This document shows, piece by piece, positions 7,278 to 16,200 of a stretch of DNA of 18,057 nucleotides. The position numbers were made by a program, and so were the translations under genes. Numbering within the stretch: the stretch's first letter is position 1; every line of letters starts with the position of its first letter. The notes under the pieces were generated by a model. The model did no database searches and was not told the DNA's origin. It saw only the letters and a list, made by a program, of their open reading frames with translations. Location of the stretch: positions 19,121 to 37,177 of the forward strand of contig MLAK01001107.1 in assembly GCA_001839685.1 (NCBI GenBank), read 5' to 3'. This stretch comes from Tritrichomonas foetus (taxonomy: Eukaryota; Parabasalia; Tritrichomonadida; Tritrichomonadidae).

Positions 7278-10200
7278 TCATGTTCCTCGAAAGAGTCGGC
7301 GGTATTGAGTGAAGAGGTCTTCTTGTTCCTCTCTTTTCGGCTGTGCTGCTGCCGCCGTTGTGGGGCTCCTCGAAATTGGTGAAGCCTCCGGGTTTCCGAG
7401 AGAGAGGGCCTCTGCGGCCTCCCTCTCGCGCACAATTTGTGCGTGGCGGCGCCTCATCGCCTCATTGAGTTCACGTTGAACCTCTATGCGCCTCATCAGC
7501 TCGCGGCGCTCAGCGAGCTCCTGGAATCTCCCGCGGGGCTGGTTTTGGTTGTTTGGAGCGGCGCGCGGAAAAGTGGAAAGTGAGTGGCATTTTCGCGCGG
7601 CTGGCGCGCTCCCTTTTCCAATCTGGCCCTGCTTGAAGTTCGTTCGAGACTTCCACAGACGGAAGAAGTGCGCAATCTTTGAAAATGGAGGTAAAATGGA
7701 CACTTTCACATTTCCACGGAATTTTTCTTCCTGTTTTTCTTCTTCGTTTTCTTTTTGTTCAAAGTGCTTGTTTTGTTCAAAGTGCTTGTTTTGTTCGAAT
7801 TGTGTATTTTGTTCGAGCTTAAAGTGAAGTGAGGAGTTTACTGGTTTCTCGCTAGTTCCCTCAGTAAATGCTGCGCGTGAGCTGGATGCTTCAGAGTCTG
7901 ATGTCATTTCCTTTGATGCGTCAGCTTCGTCGTCTCTGCTTTCGTTTTGAACGCGTCTGGCGGATTCTTCTTCAGGCTCTTCAAACTGGGTGGACTGGAA
8001 GCGTGAGGATGGGAAGCCTGAGTTTTCGAAAGGTTCAAAATCGGGTTGGCTACCTTCAAATCGACGTGAGATTGCTGTTGCTGAAGATTCTCCCTGAGAG
8101 GCGTCAAACTTGGAATCATCGCACGAGATTGAGCGGGGTGGCTCAGCAGAAACAAAGGAGTGACTGCCAGCGCCGCCAGCAGAAGCATCAAAGTGGGAAT
8201 CATCTGTAAATGCATTTAATGGAGGCTCTGTGGATTCTAATCCTGTATTGGAGGACTGGCCACGTGATGCATCAAATACAGTCTCATCTGCATCATCAAG
8301 AAGGCCACCACGTACGTGATTTGGAAGTTGGTCAGCACTAAATGAAATTGATCTTTTTGGTTCACCATCACTTTGAACTTGTTGCTGCTGAAGTTTTTGA
8401 GATTTATTTGGTGCTTGTTGTTGTTGTGCTTGTTGCTGTTGTGATGCTTTGTTTGCAATTTTGAGGATTGATTTTGGAATAAGGCTCATCATTTCCCGTT
8501 GGAAAGGATCATCATCATCACCCATTGATCCATCAGAGTTGTTCAACTTCTCTGAGGATGCGAAAGCAGCAAGTCTTGCATCTGAAAAAGCATTCATTCG
8601 TCTAATTTCTTCTTCAGCGCGACTATCGTTGAATGAAGCGGTCCTTTCATTTGTACTGAAGCTTGCAAACCTTGAAGAAGTATCATCATCTTGGTTTTGG
8701 GTGTTTCCTTGCCTTTCTCTGCTTTCTTCTTCTTCAGTTCGTTCATTTTCCCTATGTGTGGAAGCACGCGCACATTCATCGAGTGAAAGTGTGGCAGAGT
8801 TGTCGCCTTCATCGCTGTCGAGTTGCCTTGGAGACTTCCTCTTCATAGCAAGAGCGTCAGATTCATCAGTGGCACTATCTATGTATTCAGCACATTCGCT
8901 GGAGGATTTGTTTGGACGTTCCACTGCAATAACTGGCATCAAAACGATGGAATTTTGTTCATGAATATTTTCAGAGAGTTTTTCGGGTTCTGCTTCTTTA
9001 ATTTTGTCGTTTTCGTCTTTCAAGCGATTTTCGACATTGTTTGGGCTTTTGGCAATTAATTTTTCATCAACAGGTGGTTGGAAAACGAAGCTATCTGCCG
9101 ACTCTTCTTCATCACTACTTTTTCCAGTCTTTGTCTCATATTTCTTTTCGTTTTGATGGCTTTTTTGTTTTTGGTCAACTGGTGAATTTCTGGCTTCTTT
9201 GTCATGGTTTGAATCTGAATCTGAGTCAGAGCTTAGAAGCTGAGGAACGTCGAGTGCGGCATTCACGATTCCTTCGTCGAGAGGAATAATTGGCTCATTT
9301 TCTTCATCGTCACGCTTTGAAATCCTACTGAGGATTGAAGAGTCGCAGCTCATTACAATTTCTTCGAGTGCTGAATCTAGTTCTCTTTCACTTTCGCGCC
9401 TTGCTAGCTTATCATTTGCCCGAATTTGATTTTGCAATTCATTCTTTAACGATTCATTATTTAGTGATTCATTCTTTAGAGATTCATTTGGTGATTCATG
9501 TTTTAGTGTTTCGTTTCGTTGTTTCCTGCTTGGAATGAGGGATTTCTTTTTCTGTGGTGTTTTCTCGTTTTTCTCTTCGTTTATTGATGAAGACAGTTCT
9601 TCCGAATTTTTGGCAGCAGCAGGAGTTGAAATTCCTGTTCTTTGGATTCTAGCTGGTGTTCGAGCTTTCTTTGTGGCAGCCACCGCTGCACTTTTCTTTG
9701 CTGAAGGAGAAGGCGTCATCGCAGTCGCAGGAGCAGCAACATCATCATCCTTTTCGCTTTCTTCATTTTTCTCATTTTCAGCAGCACTCAGTTGTTCACC
9801 GTTGTTTCCTGTTGAGGCTGCTGCGCCATCTCCAGGCTGCCAGGCAGTCCTTATCCCCTCTCCGATTCCAATTAGACGGAATGCAGCCGCTTGCACGCGC
9901 GCCTGCTGCGCCATGAAAGTTTGGAGTTCATCCTCTGCTGCAACCTCAGCAAGAGCCGCTTTAAAACTCTCAAGGTCATCACTCGAAACTCCACTTTTTG
10001 ATGCAAGGTCGGCGACCGTTTGTAAATGTGAAATGAGGCCTCTCTTAAGGAATCCAAAATACGCCTGTCCGTCCAGACCGCACGCACGAAGGGAATGGCG
10101 ATGACGTGGACCGTAAGTTTTATCACCAAACATAATTTTTCGTACATGTGAAATTGCAGTCTCAAGAGGGTCCCCTGAAAAAGTGGAATAAGACCGACCA

Positions 10201-10772
10201 GATAAAACAGACAGGGCCCGTCCAGAATGACTATGTGCAGGAGTGTGGTTTTGAGAGGATAAATGGCCGGATTTTGAACTAGGTGATTTTGACGCTTGAG
10301 GTGGAGTTGTGTAATTCAATAGAAGATGTAGCACTTTCTTGATGAACCGTGCATTTGTTATTCTTGCATGGAGCTCTGATTCTGCGTCGAGTGGCGAAAA
10401 GTCTCTTTTGATATATTTCGTGCGTTGGCCGTTTAATACTGATAATTTTGGACAGAGGCGAATAATGTGAAGTGTAAAAAATGGAAGCGAGCAAACTGGA
10501 TTGCCTTCAAGATGGAGTGTTTTTAGAAATTTCAGCTTGGAAAGAGGAGCAAGGCTTTCTATCGTCTCAAGCATGTTGAAGTCCATGAGAAGGACGTTTA
10601 GCCGTTTGAACTGAGTGATGTTTTCGAGAGAATTAATCGAATTGTAAGAAAGGCAGAGTTTTACGCAGCCAGTTTTGGAAGGCGGAAGAAGGTCAATATA
10701 CTCGACACCGCTCCCGGTGGCGCGAAGGCAGGTTGGCTGGCTGCAGCTCTTCAAATTCGCGCTCAAAGACAT
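7278..10772 (-). CDS. Leucine-rich repeat protein with long acidic, repeat-bearing tail, 1164 residues
   Basis: Intact, ATG at 10772 to TGA at 7278. Residues about 36-115 are SDS22-type leucine-rich repeats (CVKLCLSYNSINSLENI, LNVLLMDFNMLETIESL, LKTLHLEGNPV), closed by an LRR-cap-like CPKLSVLNGQ. From about 155 on the chain is Ser/Glu/Asp-rich and disordered. It contains NESLK repeats, Gln runs (near 795-825), two clear 28-residue FDAS units and a third partial one (833 onward), and four 6-residue FEQNKH-type repeats (about 983-1006). A short basic Arg-rich helix follows near the end (RRELMRRIEVQRELNEAMRRRH). This layout occurs in centrosomal and axonemal LRR proteins (CEP97, centriolin and similar), which are binding scaffolds; the exact family is not determined. 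The 3' end of the coding region is clearly G+C-rich. Confidence 0.9.
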   Translation of the reverse strand: MSLSANLKSCSQPTCLRATGSGVEYIDLLPPSKTGCVKLCLSYNSINSLENITQFKRLNVLLMDFNMLETIESLAPLSKLKFLKTLHLEGNPVCSLPFFTLHIIRLCPKLSVLNGQRTKYIKRDFSPLDAESELHARITNARFIKKVLHLLLNYTTPPQASKSPSSKSGHLSSQNHTPAHSHSGRALSVLSGRSYSTFSGDPLETAISHVRKIMFGDKTYGPRHRHSLRACGLDGQAYFGFLKRGLISHLQTVADLASKSGVSSDDLESFKAALAEVAAEDELQTFMAQQARVQAAAFRLIGIGEGIRTAWQPGDGAAASTGNNGEQLSAAENEKNEESEKDDDVAAPATAMTPSPSAKKSAAVAATKKARTPARIQRTGISTPAAAKNSEELSSSINEEKNEKTPQKKKSLIPSRKQRNETLKHESPNESLKNESLNNESLKNELQNQIRANDKLARRESERELDSALEEIVMSCDSSILSRISKRDDEENEPIIPLDEGIVNAALDVPQLLSSDSDSDSNHDKEARNSPVDQKQKSHQNEKKYETKTGKSSDEEESADSFVFQPPVDEKLIAKSPNNVENRLKDENDKIKEAEPEKLSENIHEQNSIVLMPVIAVERPNKSSSECAEYIDSATDESDALAMKRKSPRQLDSDEGDNSATLSLDECARASTHRENERTEEEESRERQGNTQNQDDDTSSRFASFSTNERTASFNDSRAEEEIRRMNAFSDARLAAFASSEKLNNSDGSMGDDDDPFQREMMSLIPKSILKIANKASQQQQAQQQQAPNKSQKLQQQQVQSDGEPKRSISFSADQLPNHVRGGLLDDADETVFDASRGQSSNTGLESTEPPLNAFTDDSHFDASAGGAGSHSFVSAEPPRSISCDDSKFDASQGESSATAISRRFEGSQPDFEPFENSGFPSSRFQSTQFEEPEEESARRVQNESRDDEADASKEMTSDSEASSSRAAFTEGTSEKPVNSSLHFKLEQNTQFEQNKHFEQNKHFEQKENEEEKQEEKFRGNVKVSILPPFSKIAHFFRLWKSRTNFKQGQIGKGSAPAARKCHSLSTFPRAAPNNQNQPRGRFQELAERRELMRRIEVQRELNEAMRRRHAQIVREREAAEALSLGNPEASPISRSPTTAAAAQPKREEQEDLFTQYRRLFRGT
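7753..7824 (-). repeat. Four 18-bp tandem units coding FEQNKH-type repeats
   Basis: The units lie at 7753-7770, 7771-7788, 7789-7806 and 7807-7824. The first two are identical, TTTTGTTCAAAGTGCTTG on the plus strand, and the others are diverged. In the LRR protein they give a 6-residue period built on FEQN and LEQN. The exact identity of two units implies recent slippage, so copy number may vary between strains. Confidence 0.85.
8025..8276 (-). repeat. 28-residue FDAS...EPP...DDS protein repeat
   Basis: Within the LRR protein, FDAS recurs at residues 833, 861 and 889, exactly 28 apart. Units 1 and 2 also share Gly at position 6, Ser at 15, EPP at 17-19 and DDS at 25-27, 12 identities in 28. 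Unit 3 keeps FDASxG and then drifts. The DNA is well diverged, so this is an old repeat held at protein level, probably a multivalent short binding motif. The right boundary of unit 3 is approximate. Confidence 0.7.
9436..9518 (-). repeat. 15-bp imperfect repeats coding NESLK
   Basis: GATTCATT-type units recur about every 15 bases and code, on the minus strand, for HESPNESLKNESLNNESLK in the disordered part of the LRR protein. Simple low-complexity expansion; edges are approximate. Confidence 0.65.
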
Positions 10773-11388
10773 TTTTAATTATTTTTTGCGACGGCCGTTT
10801 AAATTTAGGTAAACGGTCGTCATTTTTGTCTTTTTTGAATTGAAACTTGGTCAATTAAAATTTTTGGCATTCACTATGAATCAGTCAATTCCGTAATGAA
10901 TTAAGATGTGAAATGTTATTGGTAATAATACTAATTTTCTATTATTTACATACAGTATATGCATTCATACAGTATTACTATTGGATATGATTCTGGATGA
11001 ATTATTCTTTCATGCATAACAGAATAAGAACATTGTAATATCAAACACATGTAACAAATGATTGAATGATACATTTGTTCTAATCTCCTTTTAAAAATCT
11101 GAATTATCAGGACCCACTAACCACACCTAATGTATGGATTTTTCCACATTTTCACTGCACTAGTGCTAAAATTGAAATTAAATATAGAATGTTCAAGAAT
11201 TTTATTTCCTATGCATATATATGTTTTTTGAAATTAGAGGAAAATACAGAGAAAAAAGTAGTATTGAGAACTTAATACCTTAAAACAATTTTTATTCTCA
11301 GATATTAATTCACTTTAGTTGTCAATTGTAACAATTCATTATAAAACTGTGGCCAAATATTTTTATCCAAAAAAAATAGTCAAGAATC
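10773..11388. other. Divergent intergenic spacer
   Basis: This 616-base AT-rich spacer lies between the LRR gene and the RCC1-kinase relic. It contains the inverted repeat at 10790-10821 next to the LRR gene start and a 10-base direct repeat CATACAGTAT at 10949-10958 and 10966-10975. No frame of interest was seen on either strand. Confidence 0.5.
10790..10821. promoter_or_regulatory. Inverted repeat with CCGTTT half-sites upstream of the LRR gene
   Basis: GACGGCCGTTTA (10790-10801) and TAAACGGTCGTC (10810-10821) are complementary at 11 of 12 positions, with AATTTAGG between. They begin 17 bases before the ATG of the LRR gene. It is an island of G/C in AT-rich DNA. Each half holds CCGTTT/AAACGG, the motif also found before 1220 and 13272. 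It looks like a dimeric or paired binding site, perhaps for a Myb-type factor; it could also form a hairpin in the 5' UTR. Confidence 0.5.
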
Positions 11389-12224
11389 ATGGAATTCTCA
11401 CTAATTTCTACAGGATACAATAGATATAACCAGCTTGTGTGTCAGCTTCACACTGTGAAGGTAATACAGAAATTCCAAAATCCATTGAACATTTCTAATC
11501 GGAAATCTTTCTTGCATATCAACTGTATTGTAATTTTCAAAGATGGTTCTGCCATTGGATGGGGACAAAATTTATATATATATCTTGGTTTTCAAGAAGA
11601 AGATATTGAAAATGTAAAATTCTCTAAAAATAATTGGTGTAAAATGTCCACATATGATTTCACTCTCTTTCTCACAAAAGAAATGAAAGTTCTCTTTGCA
11701 TTATTTTAACCAAAACAACGATATTTTTGAGGAAATAACTATTTGTGAGCCCATAGTTGCTCTTTTTTGCTTTATTGATCCATGGATTGTTGGAGAGAGT
11801 GGAGCAGTTTGCTTGTCGACATTAACAAAACAAATTGAAATATTTTGTCTATTTCTATTTGGAAATCCAAAACAAATTGTTATAATATATCGTTCAGTTC
11901 TTTTAATCACAACAAGTGGCAAAACTTATGGAATGTTGAAGATAAAATTTCGGTCAAATTATTTTAAATCTCGATTTCAAGAAGTTGTTTGTGATAATAA
12001 AGAAATTTTTTCACTTATTAAAAGTCTTCATGATGTGAAAATAAACATAATTTCGGGAATTTTTGAAGGTTCTGCCACTTTCAGAAGGCAACAAAGCTAT
12101 TTCATGGGAAATGAATAATTATGGTCAACTCTGTGTTAATGATAAAAAAGACAGATATGATAGTATTGTACACTCAACTGTTTTTGGAGTTACCAAAATT
12201 AAAATTTATTCCCAAGACGAAATC
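11389..12224 (+). pseudogene. Degenerate RCC1-repeat region, paralogue of the left-edge gene
   Basis: Three frames in succession align along the whole left-edge gene: MEFSLISTGYN (from 11389), PWIVGESGAVC and SGKTYGML (from about 11705), and GNKAISWEMNNYGQL followed by DKKDRYDSIVHSTV (after about 12070). Comparing DNA, the first shift is one extra base in a T-rich run near 11700 and the second a net loss of two bases near 12065. The GWG-type tryptophan motifs survive (AIGWGQN). Homology to the left-edge gene ends near 12205, where sequence resembling a kinase N-lobe begins (KIYSQDEI), followed by TAA at 12225. I read it as a dead gene, originally fused to the kinase sequence that follows. Frame errors from assembly are possible given the N bases nearby. 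Confidence 0.8.
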
Positions 12225-12814
12225 TAATCTTTCTAGAAATTTAAAAATTGGAAAACTTATGGAATATGTATGGAGATTCATCACATCCACAATCTATTTT
12301 ATTAGAATATTGTCCAACGAATTTGAAGCAAATGATTAAAAAGTTTCACGAAAACGAGATTGACAATCTTATTTCAGAAATTATTTTAGGTATGTCATAT
12401 CTTCATTCACGAGGNATTATTCATCGAGATTTAAAACCAGAAAATATTTTAATAGATTCATCGAAACATGTTAAAATNTGTGATTTTGGACTTTCAACAC
12501 TTTTAAATGAACATACGCATACACATACACAAGGAGTTGGAACACTTTCATATATGTCACCCGAACTTTTAAATAATGATGTACATTATACAGAGAAAGT
12601 TGATATTTATTCATTTGNCATTGTTGTTTATTTTATTTTAACTCGAGGTTGCCTTCCAAAACTTTCCATTGGTGACATTCTTCGAGGTCAACGAATTCCA
12701 ATTCCAAAAGATATGAATTCATTTTATCGAAACATGATTGAACGNTGTTTATCATTTTCACCGAATGATCGACCAACATTTTCTGACCTTTTGAATGAGT
12801 TTACTGAAAACTAA
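12225..12814 (+). pseudogene. Protein kinase domain, N-lobe truncated, with four N bases; C-terminal part of RCC1-kinase relic
   Basis: Open from 12245 to TAA at 12812-12814, about 189 codons. It has the kinase C-lobe in order: hinge-like SILLEYCPTNLK, HRDLKPEN (catalytic Asp), CDFGLS (Mg-binding Asp), activation loop with GVGTLSYMSPELL, then KVDIYSF and NDRPTFSDLL. All C-lobe catalytic residues are present. The glycine-rich loop is missing. A degraded helix-C-like stretch (DEI-stop-SF-stop-K, stops at 12225 and 12234) precedes the open frame in another phase, and KIYSQDEI just before could hold the ATP-binding lysine. There is no good ATG; the frame opens at a stop. The N bases are at 12415, 12478, 12618 and 12745. 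The stop overlaps TAAA, the trichomonad polyadenylation signal. TKL-like by style; subfamily not determined. Confidence 0.75.
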
Positions 12815-12815
12815 A
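12812..12815 (+). promoter_or_regulatory. TAAA polyadenylation signal overlapping the stop
   Basis: The stop TAA plus the next A gives TAAA, the short polyadenylation signal known from Trichomonas, often overlapping the stop codon. Here it ends the kinase frame. Confidence 0.35.
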
Positions 12816-13271
12816 ATTCTTCAAAATGGTTTTATGATTTTGTATTTTTAAATATTCTATATATCATGATTTTTTTTATTTGTATTCGAAAATATTTAAA
12901 CATCAAAGGTTCGCACATCTTCACATGATGATATTAATAGTGACATGTTTAATTACTTTTTATTCAATTTTTGAGTAATGAAGTCACGCCAATTGAATAT
13001 TTTTACTGCAATATTTTTATAACATATCCGAAGTTGATATAATATGTATATTAAATCCGTGTTGTATAAAAAGCATATTTAGAAATATCGTAGATCATGT
13101 GTTTATTCATCCAAGCAATCTATTTATTGAGATATTCCCAAAACTAGACTATTTTTTTGAATAGAAATTGAGAATTATGATGATTTCTATTTTGAATAAT
13201 TTACTAATTTTTGAAAAGAAGGCACACAAATTATTTCAATGATTGTTGTTGCCGTTTAAAATTCTTCAGTG
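12815..13271. other. Intergenic spacer before the large coiled-coil gene
   Basis: This 457-base spacer is strongly AT-rich. Nothing coding, no RNA gene and no notable repeat was found, apart from the CCGTTTAAAATT element at its right end. Confidence 0.5.
13249..13263 (+). promoter_or_regulatory. TTGCCGTTTAAAATT promoter-like element
   Basis: It starts 23 bases before the ATG at 13272. Its left 9 bases match 1191-1199 and its right 11 bases match the element at 2783-2793 (minus), so two separate sites in this window overlap in it. A TCAG follows at 13266, a poor match to the known initiator. Probably a core promoter or Myb-like site; unproven. Confidence 0.45.
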
Positions 13272-16200
13272 ATGAATCGAGCGAGTTCAGTAACTCGTAA
13301 TTCATATATTCAACATGACCATTCAAGTATATCATCGAATTCGCCATCTTCAATTGACCACGAAAGAAAAATACGAAACTACCAACGAAATATCAATTCA
13401 TTAAAATCCCAAGTCACTGAATTACAAGCTCGTCTCGACAAAACCGAAGAATCATTTGATAATACTCCCATTTTCTCGCCATCAAATAGCCAAAAGAGAA
13501 CATCACCGAAGCATTCTGATTCCCCATTCTCAAACTCACCAAGAGTCCCCACCCCCAAAGAAGAAACTTATTCATCAAAAATCAACCATTCACAAAATAA
13601 GAAAATTGATCGACTCGCCAGCGACCTAGCTGAAGCAAACGAGCGCGAGCACGAGCTTGCCCAAAAATATCGGTATGCATCAGCAAAAATAAAGGAACTT
13701 CGTGTGAGTGGGCACCAAATGGAAAAAGACATTCAACTCCTTCGTGAAGAGAAGAAGCGCATCGATGAGGAAAATGCAGTCCTTCGTGCACACCAGAAAA
13801 AAGAAAGCGAGGGGAGAGAAGCCTTAGAGACTGACAACAAAGTTCTTTTCTCAAAAGTTGCTCAACTCAAATCAGAGAAAGCTGCTCTCGAACAAGAAAA
13901 CCGTCAATACAAGGAAAACTTTGCACCAGTGATGCGTCATTACCAAAAAGTAAAATCACAATTGGCTGAAGCAAAAACGAAGCTTGGAGAGCTTTATGAA
14001 GTTAATGTAAAACTTACTCAATCTAACAAAAACGCTCTTGAAAGAGGAAAAAGAAAAGAAAAAGAAGTTCAACAAATACGGAATGCTTTTAATGTTTTAC
14101 AAAAGGAAAATGAACTGTTAAAATCCGAAATAGAAGGATTAAAAGATGAGAATCCAGTGAAAAGTAGTGATAGAATTTTATATAAAATCGAAGAATCTTC
14201 ATCAATAAAGCAACTCATTGACAAAGTGACAGTGTTAGGTAATGAAAATGCACAACTTAAAGCAAATATATTGAATACTTTAAATAATTCGAGCACCTCA
14301 AATGATTATCAAAACCTCATCGAAAATAATAAAAAGTACACTCATGAAAATGCAATGTTTAAAGAAGAAATATCTAAATTAAAAGAAGAGATTTATAAAC
14401 TTAATCAAGAAAACAATTCTATAAAAATATCTTTAGACAATTATCGACTAAATCATGAAACGATACAAAATAAAAATATCATTGATTCTTTAAGAAAGGA
14501 AAATGAAGAACAGAAACAGGGTATAAATTCACTTATAAAGGAAAATCATGAACTTAAGAATCAGTTGGATGATAATGACACAGTACCAGACTTAAAAGAA
14601 GAAATCAAAAATTTGAACTGGAAAATTTCGACTTTGAATGATTCAAATAAAAATTGCAAAGACAAAATGAAGCAACTTTCAATTCAGATAGAGCAACATG
14701 AGAATGAGAACGAGAAACAGAAAAGAAAAATTGATGAAATGAAAATAGTAATAGAGGATCAATTACAAAATATTCAAAACCAGAATATTGCCTATAATGA
14801 ATTACAAAATGAAAACGCTACTTTAAAAGATACTATCAATTCATTGAATAGAAATACAACTGAGAATGCTAATTTAATGAAAGATAATGAAAAACAAAAA
14901 AAGATTATATCAGAACTAGAAAATAAAGTAGAAAAATATATTCAAGATATAATAATGGTGGAAAATGAACGAAATGAAATTTTATCAAGCAATAATAAAC
15001 TATTAATTGAAAACGAAAAACTAACGAATCAAATTTCTACAAAGATTTGTGAAATTAAAGCCAGAGATGAAGAAATTAGGAATAAAGAAAAAGAAATAGA
15101 AAAGTATAAGAGAATGAATAAAAATGATTCAGAAACAGTTGCACAGCTAACCGATAAAATTGTATCGCTTACCAACGAAATTTTTGAGTTAAAACAAGAA
15201 TTGATGGATAAACAAAATGCTCAGATACAATCAGAAGAAGAAGATGTGGGATTAACTAATAATTACCAACTAATAAAAGACTTAGAGAAACTTGAGCATA
15301 TGCAAGAAGAATTGGAAAATGCCCAAAATGGAGTCAAATTGCTAGAAAGTAAAACCATTCAGTATACTAAAGAAATAAGGAAGAATATGGAAAACATGAT
15401 TAAATCGAAAATAAAAATAGAAAATAACTTGAATTCTCAAATTGATGAATTGCAAAGTAGAAATAAAACTCTAATTAATCTTGTTGAAAAATCACAATTA
15501 CAAGTTGAAAGAACTAAACAACATAACGAATCTCTTCAAGAATCGCTAATTAAAAAAATTCCGATAAGTATTAGTTCATTGACAGAAGACAATGAATCTA
15601 TTGAAAAATACTCTGAAGAATATGATGATATAAATGTAATTTCTGTCAATGATATAAGCCAAAATACAAACAAATCACAAAATGAAAATGATATACAGCC
15701 AAAAGCTTATAAAAATGATAAAAATCTTTATTCGGACTCCATCTTCAGTGACAACTCATTGGAACAAAATCATAAGTTTCATGAAGTTGATAAAAAGAAA
15801 CATACAAACAGTAATAATATTAACAATTACATTAATAATGAGGAAAAATTACATTCTACAAAATACACCCAAAAAATTTCTTCATATTTAAATAATTATA
15901 GTGATTTCATGAATAATAATTATAGTGCAGAAATTGATGACAGCTCAATAAGTCCCTGTACTCTCGAAAAGAAATGTATGAACTTAACAGAAGAAGAGCT
16001 GGCCTATGAGAGTGAAAATAGTATCGATAATTCTGCTTACAAACCACATATCGATGCAACAGAAAGTCAATCTCAAACTCTTTTTGAAAAGTCAAATCTA
16101 TCAAATAAAAAACAAACAGAAGATTATGAATTTATGAAAAATTTATCCCACTCTTCTGAGGGAAAAAATAACCCTAATTCACCTTTTTATTTATCAATTT

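Noticed and set aside
8449..10104. Plus-strand frames of 171 and 189 codons opposite the LRR gene
   Set aside because: Both are Ser/Phe/Ala-rich antisense shadows of the intact minus-strand gene, with no independent coding signals.
11115..11135. ACTAACCACACC, similar to the trichomonad intron branch/3' splice motif
   Set aside because: It lacks the exact ACTAACACACAG form and the terminal AG, no GTATGT-type donor lies upstream, and no coding sequence flanks it.
12390..12396. GTATGT inside the kinase, like a 5' splice site
   Set aside because: The kinase reads straight through it (LGMSYLHS) and no acceptor follows.
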